Shown here: positions 34,238 to 46,415 of the stretch, in pieces | How the letters are laid out: every line of letters starts with the position of its first letter | How positions within the stretch are numbered: the first letter of the stretch is position 1 | NCBI GenBank assembly: GCA_011800155.1 | Contig: CM022377.1 | Span: 1,054,001-1,118,000, forward strand | Reading direction: 5' to 3' | Length of the DNA stretch: 64,000 nucleotides | From: Flammulina velutipes | Taxonomy: Eukaryota > Basidiomycota > Agaricomycetes > Agaricales > Physalacriaceae | The notes under the pieces: model-generated | What the model was told of the DNA's origin: nothing | Database searches by the model: none | What the model saw: only the letters and a program-made list of their open reading frames with translations | Made by a program: the position numbers and the translations under genes

Positions 34238-34378
34238 TGAACGACAGCCAACCAGCACATACCGAGGCTTACTACAACACAGGCCGCCTCTGTGTCCCTG
34301 GTGTGTCAGTGGTCATCCCCATGCATGCCCTGGTCCTTCATAAAAAAACCACCGACAAAGTAAGCTTCTGTCGGTCGA
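34238..34378 (+). pseudogene. small ORF S, copy 1, probably frameshifted
   Basis: Starts AYYNTGRLCVPGVSVV-like and runs to ALVLHKK, then shifts and soon stops. The other copy (50305-50556, reverse strand) is the same up to an A-tract that has 8 A there and 7 A here, after which it continues for about 40 more residues. One of the two frames is therefore broken by a one-base slip. The longer frame is more likely ancestral. No domain is recognised. It lies between the NLR and P, on the NLR strand. Confidence 0.4.
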
Positions 34379-34510
34379 CAATGTCTTGAAGCTGTTCAGA
34401 TGGATTAGTTATGTGAACGTATACAGCGGTAAAGCCTCACCAATAGCTTTTGGTCTTTGGTTTGTTTGTTGATTTGTTTAAGCTAAGGAAGAAAGAGTGC
34501 CAGTGAATAA

Positions 34511-35676
34511 TCAGGCATCGACACCGGGCAATAGACATACAGTTTCAAAGGATACATATTGGTTGATCGTCTCCGCCGCAGCCGTCAAGCGCTGCTGGTC
34601 ATCGCTGGCATGAATAAATCGCTGTGCACGATTTTGCGCGGTGATATCTCGCACATCGGCCTTGCTCGCTTCCAACGCACTGTACCGCTGCTGTTAGAGA
34701 CGAATACAACGATGTGGGGCTGTCATACCTTTGAAGATCTGGCGACATATCTTCCATCACAGAAAAAATACGATCACAGTGATCTAGAATCGCCATGCCC
34801 TCGTCGTGGATGCCGTTGTAGATCTACGAGTTCGTTAGATATGGAGTATCTAGGGGTTATAAAATGGCGACTGTCTTACCTGGCGACGTTTTGCAGCGAT
34901 GCTGATTGCTCGTGGGATGCCAGCAAATGCCGATGCCAAGGGTATTGCCTCCAAGACGACAGCAATACCGGAGGACGCGATACCAGCGACATTCACCCAA
35001 CGGTCTATAGTCCTCGTTTTGCGTGATGAGGATGTTGGGTTAGCGCCAGTAGAGGAGGCAACAGAAGGTGGTGTCGATGTAATGAGTGGGTTATCCGAGA
35101 TACCAAGGGTAGAGAGCTGCGAAAGTTTCTCGGCGAGACGTTTGCGGTCATCGTCTTGCAATGTGCAGCGTATGGAAGGAACGATGAGGATCTGCTTGCG
35201 TTGGTGTCCTTGCGCGAGCACATGAACGACTCTGGTCTTTGCGTTAGCATGGTCGAAATCCATGAAAAACGATAGCTTACTCTTGACAGATAGAGAGCTG
35301 CACGAGTCGTACTTCCGATGTCGGCCGATCAGATATTTGAAGGAGACCATGGACGAGGCCATTGAGTATATCAACACAATGTTTGCATGCATAGACCTAA
35401 CGTAGTAGTGTGAGTGAGACAGCATGATGGCTCGTACGGCGAGAGACGTACCTTATGTAGTGTGAACAGCTCAAGCGCTGGTGCTATCAGGTCTGTTCGC
35501 TCTTGATCGACGAACGTATCCTTGACGGCCTCCAATGCAATGGCGCTTGGGAAGTGCTTCTTGAGCTTACCCTTCCTTCGCCTGGGCAGCCACGCCATGG
35601 CGAAGAGGAGGTGCACGGCGAGCAAGAATGTGACAAGCAGTTTATAAGCAAAGAGGGCTGTGAGGCTGTGAGGCAT
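34511..35676 (-). CDS. P protein, membrane-anchored helical protein (copy 1)
   Basis: Five or so exons, about 330 residues. The N-terminus has one strong hydrophobic helix (LLVTFLLAVHLLFAMAW) followed at once by a polybasic PRRRKGKLKK, so a signal anchor is likely. The middle is helical (LIAPALELFTLHK, then CVDILNGLVHGLLQ), then VHVLAQGHQRKQILIVPSIRCT. A segment ASSGIAVVLEAIPLASAFAG is hydrophobic and Gly/Ala-rich. The C-terminal helices read CDRIFSVMEDMSPDLQR and YSALEASKA, then QQRLTAAAETINQY. The stop is at 34511. No family is recognised. It is convergent with the NLR and was duplicated with it (copy 2 at 49137-50300). A role as partner or effector of the NLR is inference from this linkage. 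Confidence 0.6.
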
Positions 35677-36617
35677 AGCAATCGTGAGAAGCAGGCTACC
35701 GATGTCACAAGTTCAGCCACACTATAGCATTCGCCTGGGCCGTAGACGTTGAACTGAATACAGTGTACAGCACCGGAGAAACCTACTTGACGGTTTGTCA
35801 ACTGAATACGAGCATTGCGGTCCTAGTGCGCGCAGTATAGTGGCATGTCAAGGAGAGCGCTTGGAGGAAGACAATCATAACCTCCGATAGGCGCCGAGGG
35901 AGTCGCATTGTGCTGGAGGGAAAAGTGAATCATGGTCGTATATGTTCAAGTCTGGGAGAAAATTTCGAGGATATAGTAGCCTCTGTAGCATCTGGTGAGT
36001 AGAAACACGCAGTTGCCAAGGTTAATGAAGGACGAGAATATTTTTAGACAAGGGAGGAGAACAGGACGCGTTGTTTGCACCACCAAACAAACTGCACAGC
36101 ATTCCTTCTTGGCTTCAAATGTCCATCTAGAGAATCTACGTTCTATTGCTCACCATGTTAACGGAGAGACCATACGACTTATCAAGGCTCTTTCAAACTC
36201 TCAGAGCTCATTAACGTTCCCAGAAGCCATGACTGCATGACTCACTATTATACACTGCTTGTCAGAATTATGCCTCATGTCGGTTTCAACAGTTGATTCT
36301 CATCTTTTCCTTGGGACTTTTGCCGGTGGAAATTGCTCGAGGCTCTGCACAGGTTTATTATTTCCGACTTATCGATGCCCAAGATCATCAAAGTATCGCC
36401 TCTGCATGCGCTTCCGCTGTTTTTTTTGCTGTTTCATAGGCGCCCATCCTACCCTTCCCACTCGGCTATTCCGCCTTTTCCGGGCACTCGGACGCGTATA
36501 AAACGGGCGACATGTTAATGAAAGGATTCCCCATTCTCTTCTCTTCTCTTCGAGGTCGCCTTCTTTTTCTTCATTTCTTTGGCGGACTCTACACCTTTTC
36601 CGTTTTCTTGATTCACG
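35677..36617. other. intergenic with M43 promoter
   Basis: 35680-35790 still matches the other cassette copy (reverse strand of 49040-49135), then similarity stops. This is the inner edge of the inverted duplication. A TATAAAAC element at about 36496 precedes the metalloprotease start by about 120 bases. No other gene supported. Confidence 0.5.
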
Positions 36618-37772
36618 ATGCATTTCTCTACGACCGCTCTGTTGGTGCTTTCTGGAGCCGTTGCGTCCTTCGCGTCGCCCATGATGACTGCTCGCGGTGT
36701 CTCTTCCTCTAAGCTGAAGTGAGCATTTTACTTGGTCGGGCTTGAGGGACGAATGCTTATTTTCATATTATAGGCATTGCGCATCTGATTTGTCGCCCGA
36801 ACGGCGCTTATCTGCGGAGGACAATTTCCGCAAAGCCAAAGTCCTCCGTCGCCAGGATCTGAAGACCGGCCCCATTCCTGTCTACTGGAATGTCATTTAC
36901 GAGAATACCACGTACGAAGGCGGCGTGTTAGAGTGAGCAATATCTTTCTAGGTCGGGTGTAGCTTGAACTTACCTTCATTTTCAGTGTCGAGGACATTGA
37001 AGCTCAGATTGATGTCCTGAACACAGACTACAAGACCGCTGGGATTTCTTTCGAGCTCTCCAACATCACGTACATCGAAAACGCTCGTTGGTTCCAGAAC
37101 TTGACCAGCGAAAGTCAGATGCAAACGGACATGAAGGAGGCATGGAGACAGGGCGATGAAGCCACTTTGAATATTTATACTGTTGGGTACGCTCCCTGGA
37201 TATTCATTCCCATTTCATATGAAGTCTAACTGTAACTTTTAGCTTCTTCAACGAGTCGCTCTTGGGATATGCCGCATTCCCTTCAGATTACGAAGATTTT
37301 CCCATAGAGGACGGCGTTGTTCTGAACTGGAGCTCGCTGCCTGGTGGAACTGCCGAAGGTTATGATCTCGGAAAGACTCTGACTCACGAAGTGGGACACT
37401 GGGCGGGACTTTACCATACCTTCACTGTACGCTATCCATTTTTCTTGATCCAGCATTGCATCTGACCTTCTGTTTTCTTGTAGGGTGGATGCGAGAATGA
37501 AGCGGGAGGTGACGAGGTGGCTGATACCCCTGCTCAAGCCGATGCCACTTCGGGCTGCCCTACGAGGCGCGATAGCTGCACTGACTCTCCTGGACTTGAT
37601 CCCATCCGTATGTCTATTTCGTTATGGTGGTGGTCATCATTACTGAGGTTTCTGTCTAGACAACTACATGGACTACTCTGACGATATATGTCTGACCGAG
37701 TTCTCGGCAGGTCAGATTAAGCGGATGCAGGAGCAGATGAGGGTGTACCGGGGCGTTGACACTACGATCTGA
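36618..37772 (+). CDS. secreted M43 (pappalysin-like) metalloprotease A
   Basis: Six exons or so, about 290 residues. A signal peptide ([20 protein letters not shown]) is followed by a short propeptide. The catalytic zinc motif is [11 protein letters not shown] (near 37385-37420), the HExxHxxGxxH form of metzincins. The Met-turn is [11 protein letters not shown] near the end. [14 protein letters not shown] and a Cys-rich stretch ([16 protein letters not shown]) are typical of fungal M43B enzymes. The role is extracellular protein degradation. A diverged paralogue lies in inverted orientation at 40516-41878. Confidence 0.88.
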
Positions 37773-37976
37773 ATGAGAGAGACTGACACTGACACTGACA
37801 CGAACGATGCATCGATGCTTATCATCACGACTTCACATTACTTTTTATCATCACTTGGACTTTTATATACCATCAATTGACACGTTTGGCCTCTTGAATG
37901 CGTGTGAACGGGAATATGATCGTATCGATCTACCATCGTTTGTAGTGTGGCGCACTATATAATCCTAATCTGAGAA

Positions 37977-38322
37977 ATGGCCCAGCCTCACGTACGTTCT
38001 TTGCCTTTTATCCGATTAGCACGCGGATTGACGGTCGTCAAGTCTCATCTTGGACAAGCTCAGAATACAAATCCTACCGAACACATCTCTTTGATCTTGG
38101 GGGAGTTACGCGTAAGCCGAGGCCCATGTCTCTTCTTCCAAGTTGACTGGTCCCTAGGAAACAATTGTGCTCCAAGCAAGCAGTATGTCGTATGAAAGAG
38201 AGATGGTTCAGCAGCTTCGAGGAATGCATCAGAGGCTCGAGGAAGACGTTCGAGAAAGGACGCGAGAGATAGATGGAATAAAGAACGAGTTCGAGGCTAT
38301 CCGGAGACAGCTTCGGAGTTAG
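37977..38322 (+). CDS. small coiled-coil protein, hypothetical
   Basis: A small gene of 80-100 residues. The first part starts MAQPH and may contain an intron at about 37992-38040. Then comes a helical segment (TEHISLILGELR), an intron with a GTAAGC donor near 38111, and an exon that reads in frame as ETIVLQASSMSYEREMVQQL and on into RTREIDGIKNEFEAIRRQLRS with a stop at 38320-38322. The C-terminal 50 residues form a clear coiled coil. Small helical subunits of larger complexes look like this, but I do not recognise the family. It lies 124 bases upstream of UGD on the same strand. Confidence 0.5.
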
Positions 38323-38446
38323 TCAAACCGTCAAACGGCGGCGTGTTTGTGCCGCCCAAAATTAAAAACCCAATGATAAGTATTTTACCCGATTAGGAAG
38401 TGAACGCATCCCGATTCCCGAAGTCGTTTCTTTCCCTCTTACCACC

Positions 38447-40121
38447 ATGGCCCCCGTCAAAGTACAGAAAATCTGCTGCAGTGCGTCCGTTTCATTGTCG
38501 TCGACGACGGCGAGATGCTTATTTCTCTCTCTAAACAGTCGGTGCTGGCTACGTTGGTGAGTCTGGGCCCAAGTCGCGATGGCGCGACTTGCACACTGAC
38601 AGTTTGGCGTAGGTGGACCGACTTGCGCGGTTATTGCCCTCAAGTGCCCGCAAATTACGGTCACCATCGTCGACCTCAACCAAGCACGCATCGACGCCTG
38701 GAACAGCGCCGACTTCCAGCTCCCTATCTACGAACCTGGCCTCGAGGACGTCGTGCGCGATTGCCGAGGCCGCAACCTCTTCTTTTCCACCGACGTCGAC
38801 AAGGGCATCCAAGACGCTGACCTCATCTTCGTCAGTGTCAATACGCCCACAAAGAAGAGCGGTGTCGGCGCTGGCTTTGCTGCAGATCTCAAGTATGTGT
38901 CTCCAATTGTCCAATTCACCTCCCGCCTAAACGCAAGACAGCTACGTCGAACTCGCCACGCGTCAGATTGCTGCAGTTGCCACATCCTCCAAGATCGTTG
39001 TCGAAAAATCGACTGTGCCCTGTCGTACCGCGGAGTCGATGAGGACTATCCTTGAAGCCAACTCCAAGCCGAACTGTCGCTTTGACATTCTTTCCAATCC
39101 AGAGTTCCTGGCGGAAGGCACTGCTATCGCGGATCTGTTCAATCCCGACCGAGTCCTCATCGGCTCCCTGCAAACACAGGAGGGCAAAGACGCGTGTCAC
39201 GCACTCACCGAAGTCTACGCGAATTGGGTACCCAAGGAGCGCATACTCAACGTCGGCCTCTGGTCTTCCGAATTGTCTAAGCTCGCTGCCAACGCAATGC
39301 TCGCCCAACGCATTTCCTCTATCAACGCTCTTTCTGCCATCTGCGAGGCCACAGGTGCCAACATCGATGAAGTCGCCCATGCTGTCGGCTACGACTCGCG
39401 GGTGGGGCCCAAGTTCCTGCGTGCCTCCGTGGGCTTTGGCGGTTCTTGCTTCCAGAAGGATATCCTCAACCTCGTCTATCTCAGCGAGAGTTTGCACCTT
39501 CCCGAAGTTGCGGCGTATTGGCGCCAGGTCGTTGACATGAACGAGTACCAGAAAGCGCGTTTCTCGAAGCGCGTCGTTGATACCCTCTTCAACACGATCA
39601 CGGGGAAGCGCATCGCCGTTCTCGGCTTCGCGTTCAAGGCAGACACCGGTGACACTCGGGAGTCGGCGGCTATTACGCTCATTAAAAACTTCCAGAATGA
39701 GAAGGCTCTCATTAACGTGTATGATCCCCAGGTTCCCCACTCCCAGATCTGGCAAGATCTGCAGGAAGTGAACCCCGGCATGCCTCTGGATGTTTGTAAG
39801 TTATCGGTTCTAGTCTTACTGATGGAGGCTGATAGATGTCTAGTGCAAAAGCAGGTTACCATCTCTGCGTCTGCGATGGAGGCGTGTAAGAATGCGGAGG
39901 CAGTAGTCATTGCGACGGAGTGGAAGGAGTTCAAGGAGATTGACTGGGAGAGCGTGTACTCCCAGATGAACAAGCCGGCATTCGTCTTCGACGGTCGCTT
40001 GTTGGTTGATGCTGAGAAGTTGAGGAAGATCGGCTTCACGGTACGTGCATTTGGTTTTGTTGAAAAGTTCCTTGTCTGATGCTATCTGCAGGTGACGACG
40101 ATTGGTCGCGGCGCCGTCTAG
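38447..40121 (+). CDS. UGD1: UDP-glucose 6-dehydrogenase
   Basis: Exons from 38447 to 40121, about 470 residues. It oxidises UDP-glucose to UDP-glucuronate with NAD, feeding UDP-xylose and glucuronate into cell-wall and capsule-type glycans in the cytosol. Seen in the sequence: the NAD-binding [16 protein letters not shown], assembled across two introns; [43 protein letters not shown]; the lysine region [19 protein letters not shown]; and the catalytic cysteine in [19 protein letters not shown]. The C-terminal UDP-binding domain has [18 protein letters not shown]. The start [11 protein letters not shown] fits the family. It appears intact and lies at the centre of the inverted M43 pair. Confidence 0.93.
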
Positions 40122-40515
40122 AAAACTTAGATTTGTGTACATTGGATAGACTCACGCTTTCGACTTGTTGTTTTTCGTCGGCTACACATACACCTCTGAT
40201 AGAATTCTCTCTCGGTATCATCATACTATCAGGATAATAATTTGTATCACTCTTCGACTTGTGGGAACTTGGCTTACGCTTCAATCTGACATGGCTGCAT
40301 CGCAATTCGCTCTACTGGGCATATGCATCATCGTCTTGTCTTCATCGGTTCCGATGCCTTGATATGTCGAATAGCGCAAACTTATCCATTGGATCATGCG
40401 CAAGTACGACGCACTCGTTTATATGCTCAGACGAACTGACATTATCCCCAACATAAATAGGTAAACGATAGATACGACACACAGACCAAAACTACAGACG
40501 AACGAACACTCAAAT
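40122..40515. other. convergent 3' intergenic region
   Basis: 394 bases between the stops of UGD (forward) and metalloprotease B (reverse). No gene or repeat is recognised. Confidence 0.5.
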
Positions 40516-41878
40516 TCAAAGCCCAAATATGAGTGAGATCCGACATGTCAGGTACTCGGCGAGACTCTGCATAGCCGCTGCGCCACTCCCAGTGACCGGT
40601 GCGCACGCCGGCGGATGCTCAGTTTCAGTGGTCACTGGAGCATCAGGGCCCGGGTCTGTTCCGTTACCCCCGACGCTGCCCTCGACGCCTCCCCCGACGC
40701 TTCCCTCGACGGCGCCAAAGCGGTAAACGTTCATCTGGTCCGTCATCCGCTCGATCTGGCCGGGCGTAAAGTCGGTCAAACAAATATCGTCGGAGTAGTC
40801 CATGTAGTTGTCTGTATGTGGTGAGTGAGTCAGGTGAATCTGGTTAAAAAGAGAGGGAGAAGGGGACATACGGATGGCATCAGGCCCAGCAGGGTCTACA
40901 CAACTATAGTTGCTCAGTACCGGGCAGCCCTTGGTCGATTCAGCCTGCGCTGGTGTGTCGGAGATCATATCACCTCCATCAGTCTCCTCGCATCCTCCCT
41001 ATAGTGAAATTGGGAAATAGGAGAAGAAGGGAAGGGAAGAAACTTACAGAGAACGTATGAAACAACCCGACCCAATGGCCCGTCTCGTGAGTCAGAGTCT
41101 TCCCAAGGTTATAATTTAGACTGGCTCCGTTAGGCAGCGAGTCCCATTTGATGACAATACCGTCCATCAATGGGGCGCCTTCGTAGTCGTATGGGAACGT
41201 GGCGAAGCCCAGGAGCCCATCATCGAAGAACCTACCAAATCTCGTCAAGCTTGACATCATGACGAGAAGACATTGAAGAACCCACCCGACAGAGTACACA
41301 TTAAGAGTCTGAGCGTCCCCCTGCCTTAACTCCTCCTTCATATCAATCTCCATCTGCGTACCAGGAGACAGGCTCTCGAACCAATCTGGGTTCTGGATGT
41401 ACGAGATGTTTTGGAGGTCAAAGGAGAGGCCGGAGAGGCTGTAATCCTGGTTAAGGACGTTTATCTGGGTTTGGACGTCATCGGCGCTGTAAGTGAAATC
41501 ATCAGCATTACCCTTGCAGTGAGGGTGTAGTGGGGGCTACTCACGTCAACAGCCCGCCCTCGTACGAGGCAGTCGCATATATCACGTTCCAAAAAACCGG
41601 GATGGGTGGGGCGTCCTTCAGGTCGACACGCTGGTCGGCTTGACTCTTGGCTTCACGAAAGTGGTTTTCTGCCGAGAGACGGTGTTCGGGTGATAAATCG
41701 GAGGGACAACGACTAGGGGTATGGTGAGAATGCGTGGAAAGAAGTGAGGACGGGATGGGTGTGCTCACCTTGCCCCGATGCCAGAAGGAGATGTGTTGAG
41801 TGGTGCGAGGGGAGAAGCGAGTGAAGTAATGGCGGTGCCAGACAGCAGGAAGAGAGCGGTGAAAAAAGTTGAACGCAT
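40516..41878 (-). CDS. secreted M43 metalloprotease B with Gly/Thr-rich tail
   Basis: About 340 residues over several exons. A signal peptide (MRSTFFTALFLLSGTAITS) is followed by RCPSDLSPEHRLSAE, matching protease A. The zinc motif is HETGHWVGLFHTF and the Met-turn [13 protein letters not shown], so the active site is complete. Unlike A it carries a tail of about 60 residues: two VEGSVGG repeats, then a Thr/Pro/acidic stretch and GSGAAAMQSLAEYL near the end. The tail could be a spacer leading to a weak GPI-type signal, which would tether it to the cell surface, but the final hydrophobic stretch is short. Inverted relative to A with UGD between them. Confidence 0.82.
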
Positions 41879-43378
41879 TGTTGTAAAAAGGTCAAAGAGC
41901 AAAAAGAAGGGTGGAGGTGGTATGAATAGTGAAACAAAGGATCGTGGACCAGCGATAGAAAGAAAGAAAGAAAGAAGAGAAAAAGAATGATGACCCCAGG
42001 CCAAAGAAAACAACGAAAGACACGAGCTTCATGCCCTCTTACCAGGAATGCCTTTATACTAGAGATAATGGTTACAGATCCATCATCGAGATCGAGCAAT
42101 CCCGGATACCAAATGCGAGTATTCGTCGCCTTGGGGAAGATTGAACTACAAGTTCCAATCAGTTCAAAATCCTAGGAGTACTCAGTAAAACGCAAGCCGC
42201 TCGGAGATCACGAGCACTGCAACTCTCACCAACTCAATAACTTTGATAAGGATCCTGTAGACGTGATGGTGGGATGGTGAGGATTCTAGGATGGATCGTG
42301 AGATCCGTGATCAAACCTGTGTGAAGCTCGGATTACGGACTATCATTGAATAGCCTCGTATACAAGGAACTTGAAGTGAACCACTCACACATATGCGTGA
42401 ACGACAATATGACCAGCGGGAGCATCTTCATACCATCTGGAAGCACCAATCTAACATTGCCATCTAGCGATAAGTATATGATGAAAGTCGGGATCTTTTT
42501 CTCTCCGACGAGAGGATTTCTTTTGAGAGTGTGTCTGGCCAGGGATTCAAATTGGTTCTCTGCAAAGAAACGTGAGATAGTTCAATTAGACTCGATTACT
42601 CAGTGAGCTCACGGATGATATGTACTGGTTACTGGCACGAAACCGACTTGAGACTGGTTCACTGCGTTGGCGGTACAGCCCAGCCCGAGCGCTGCCTCCC
42701 TAGAGTCTTAATGACTGTATCTTTCAAGGACATGAAACTATGGAACTGCAAAAACGATGGATCCCGACGCACCCGACATATGATTAACGTCCAACATGAC
42801 AACGTTCACTTGTAAACATGTCTTCATCCATTCAGAGTTGATGCTCATATTTTTGAGCCGAAAAGGGTTCTTGATGTACGCAAGGTTGAAAAAGATAGGT
42901 CCTTTCTGTCGTCGCAAAAGGTCAATCCAATCGTCGCACCCATGAACGTGTTGTGTTGCCTTTTGATGATCCCACCTCTCGGTTGGGCGTTCTGGTCAAG
43001 AGCGTTTACGACTTGAACGCAGCATGCATTGCCCAGGAGAATATGGTGCATTAGACCACACGCATAGGTTGAAGGTGGGCGGGAGACACGTCTAAATGTG
43101 TTATACGAGAGCGAAAGGGAACGGTCCCAGTTAAGCGAGACTGAAGCTCGCTTTGTAATTATGAGCAAGATCGCGAAGTCGGAAGGAGTCACTAGTCAAC
43201 AGCTTGAGATTTTTGGAATGACGCGAGCAGGTCCGTCGTGACAGAATGGAGTCTAGACTATTCGTGTTTCGAGACAGGTGGATGAAAACAAAATGCAAGT
43301 TCATTTTCGCAGCGTCTATTAAGAAGTATCTGCAGAGAGTAAGGCTCCGAGGCGTGTAAGCTAGACCAGGCTTACATC
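41879..43378. other. 1.5-kb intergenic region, possible unrecognised exons
   Basis: No gene can be assigned. The reverse strand from about 42565 to 42334 is open (words FESLARHTLKRNPL and VRLVLPDGMKMLPL) and is preceded by an acceptor-like TTCTTTGCAG. The reverse strand 43192-42845 is also open. They could be exons of an unknown or decayed gene. The left 300 bases hold the metalloprotease B promoter. Confidence 0.35.
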
Positions 43379-43815
43379 CTACTTGAGCTTGGAAAACAGT
43401 CTGGGAGCCGCACACTCGTCGGCGCAGTGCATCATACTGGGCGCGAATTAGTTGAATAAATGCAAGCATAACATTGGCACGCACTGGAAGAGCTCCTCGA
43501 CACAGTCCTCGCCCTTGAAACCCTCGCCTGCCTGAACCTTTTCCTGGCAATGCGTAAAGTGTTCAGTCAGCTTTTGGCATTTTGCGGATGCCTGACACTC
43601 CTCGCGGATTGTTGGGTGGATCTACAGGTGCGTCGTATTGAGTTCGCGTCGGAAAGACACGCTGAAAAGGCTGAACATACGTCCTCTGGCTCGTCTTCCT
43701 CCTCCTCTTCCTCCTTGGCTTCTTCCTCGTCTTGAGGAGCGTCTTCCTCTGGTTTTTCTTCTTCCTCGGTGTGGACGGTGGGCAGGAAGGACGCAAAGAA
43801 ATCCCCAATAGACAT
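43379..43815 (-). CDS. QCR6: cytochrome bc1 hinge protein (complex III subunit 6)
   Basis: Three exons giving about 110 residues. The N-terminus MSIGDFFASFLPTV is followed by a very acidic stretch (EEEEEDEPEDV), then a Cys-rich helical hairpin: EECQASAKCQ, HFTHCQEKV, FKGEDCVEELFH and MMHCADECAAPRLFSKLK. The paired C-x(9-13)-C spacing forms the two disulfides of the hinge protein. It lies in the mitochondrial intermembrane space, bound to cytochrome c1, and helps cytochrome c docking. The intron inside the ELF-H codon is needed to join the last two exons. The length is normal. The P450 stop lies 158 bases beyond its start. Confidence 0.9.
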
Positions 43816-43973
43816 GGTGGTGGTGGTCACAGTTGCAGGTGAATGCGCTCGTCCCGGCGTGTTCCGGAAATGTTCCGTGGGAATTTATGCCACGCGACCC
43901 CCCGAAAGCCAATGATGCCATTCCGATTTCTTTGACGCGCCACACTCGTGTTCAGCACGCGATACAACATGTA

Positions 43974-46114
43974 TTAATGTAGCTGTGTATTTTCTATCAA
44001 CCCCATAGCTTTAATCGATCGTGGTTCCATTTTAAACGGGAATGGTTTCAATTCTCTAGCCCATGTCATCTTATGCTCCCAAATAGATGATACTACGCAC
44101 CTAATAGTACCGGCATGGAATTCCAACTTGGGTGTAATCTCGTTCCCGTCTTCGTCTCTTTCCTTGCTTATCTTACACGTCGCTAATATGACAGCAATCG
44201 CTATCCACAAGCTGTTCTCGGCCATGAAGCGTCCCGGACAGATCCTCGCGCCAAATCCAAATGAAGAAAACGGAGGTTCCCCGTTGCCCCCTTTGTCCTT
44301 AGGTTTATACCGGTCTTGGTTGAAAGTTTCCGGGTGCTCGTAAATCTCGCTATTGAGGCCTATGGACCTTGCATTATCTATCATCAGTTTCGGACCGCCT
44401 TGTCTAAATCATCAACACATACCGTAGGTTTGGAGATATCAAAGATCCCTTGGGAATTAGCATCCCACGGTAGATGTCATCTTCTGACGATGCGTGGGGA
44501 ATACCTGCACAAAGGTCATCCATCATACACTACACCGCGACCGAATTTTGAGCAAACCCAGAGGGACGATGGGACACCACCTAATATAAGATGTTAAGCC
44601 CGGCTCGTGTAGAGGTCAAATAGAATCTCACCGCGCAACTTCGTACAAGATGTTATCAATACAACTTAGGTCGGGCCTATCCTCGAACGTAGGAAGCCTA
44701 CCAGATCCAACTACCTTGTCGATCTCTGCTTGCGCTCTCTCCTGCGCATCTGGGAAGAGAACCATAGCCATCAAGAATATGATGAGCGTCGAAGCAGTCT
44801 AATAAACACGAAACCTTAGCACAATTCCAACACCACGAGAAGACACCATACCGTTTCTGCTCCAGCGACGTAGATCTGCGCCGCGGTCAATTTGACCGCC
44901 TCAACAAACGCTTCCTTCTCGGTGTCAGGCAGTCCAGAATCAATATGGGTCAAGTGAGTCGAAACAAAGGAATGTCTTTGCGACGCCCTCTTTCTGCCAG
45001 AATTATGAACATGCATGTCGATGGCAACGATAACTTGATGGCGTACCATTTGGTTTTGAACAATCTCAAACGCAAAATTATGAAAATTGTCCGCAAGGCC
45101 TTTGTTCTCCCGCGCATAGTTAGTCCAATAGGCGCCAGGGAACCATCCCGGGAGGTATTTGACTGCATGCAGATACGTCGACTTGTTCAACGGTAAAACG
45201 AAGGCGTGGGAATCACATACACCAACTTGAAGGGAAGACATCGAGAATTGTCATCGCAATTGACGAGTCTTTCGCAATATTGACAATCTCGCTGATGACT
45301 TTCACGATGGGGTCGTCTTTGTAGTCGCCTTTGATCTCATAGCCGTATGCTATGTGGAGGATTAACGAAGCCGAAAAGCTATATATTGAATGATAAGTAT
45401 CATATATAATTGAGTCAGAGCCGAGCAAGGAACGAACCTCTCAATGACGGATGCGTACTCCTTCGGTGTCTCCAGCAAGTTCTTTACTAAGAGATGTGCG
45501 CCTTGTACTTGTATGGGAACGAATTCGCGGCATTCTTTGGCGCCAAAGTACGTATGAAAGAGCTTCCGGTGGAGGTTGAATAGTTTCCCGTATTGGAGGA
45601 AGAAGAGCGTCTTGTCCAGGCCTAAGCTAATGAAGAGTGTTGCTCAAAACTCGAAAAGCGCAGGTAGAGGATAGAGTACTTACAGCTCAAACACAGCAAA
45701 CCGAGGTCTATTACTATACTTCGGGCGTCGCTTGTCAAGAAGGTCATTCGCCGCTTCGAGAGAGTCCAGCACGACGATCTTCTTGCCCAGGACCTCCAGA
45801 TACATGACGTCGCCTGCCAGTGCGTCCTATTGAGCAAACAATATCGTGACAATCCACCCCAACAAACCGTAAGTTTTCGCCCATTCCCGAAAGACCTCCG
45901 CTTGATAGTCAAGCGGAGGGAAGACACGCAGATGGCCTATCAGAGGATCGGCAGGTGGGCCAGGAGGAAGTGGGAACGCAGTTGGATTGAAGATTCGCTT
46001 GAGGAACGTCCGACCCAAGGCAACAACGAGGAGTGCGAGGTGAGCCAGAGGTCCATGTTGGAGAGTGTTAGACACTCTGTAGACTCGGAGCAGGCTTATT
46101 AGTCTATTGTTCAT
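43974..46114 (-). CDS. cytochrome P450 monooxygenase
   Basis: About ten exons, roughly 510 residues. An N-terminal membrane anchor (LAHLALLVVALG) is followed by the hinge PLPPGPPADPLIGH. The I-helix oxygen-binding motif is AGAET, with a Thr following across an intron. The K-helix ExxR is EVAR. The heme-binding loop is FSSFGFGARICPGRFMAE with the axial Cys. DRYKPKDKGGNGEP before the loop is typical of basidiomycete CYPs related to the O-methylsterigmatocystin oxidoreductase-like group. It is an ER enzyme using a P450 reductase; the substrate is unknown. No secondary-metabolite core gene lies near it. An alternative start at 46165 is possible. Confidence 0.88.
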
Positions 46115-46415
46115 TGCTCCCGTGCGAGACCGAGGTAGGCGCGCTTTCGTTCTACCAGCTAACACATGGGGATGTGGCGTTAGGTCGGGAAAGAATAAGA
46201 CGGAGTGGGAGAGTTCGTAGGGGTATAAAGGGTAGATGACCAGCTTAAAGGCCAGACAAAGAAGCTGGTGATGGATCTAGTTCGAACATACTTCATCGTC
46301 GTGAATGTTCAAGTATCGATCACGAAGGCCACGTGTTCGCAACTTGACCACTTTCAACCAACTCCCTTGACGTCTGTATCAGTATTCCCAGGTCGATCTT
46401 CGACTTCATATAGGT
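46115..46415. promoter_or_regulatory. divergent promoter region, P450 and APH-like gene
   Basis: 301 bases between the P450 start (reverse) and the APH-like start (forward). Contains GGGTATAAAGGG at about 46220, a TATA-like element. No gene seen. Confidence 0.45.

Noticed and set aside
38916..39755. 279-codon reverse frame opposite UGD
   Set aside because: Antisense shadow. UGD motifs are complete on the forward strand.
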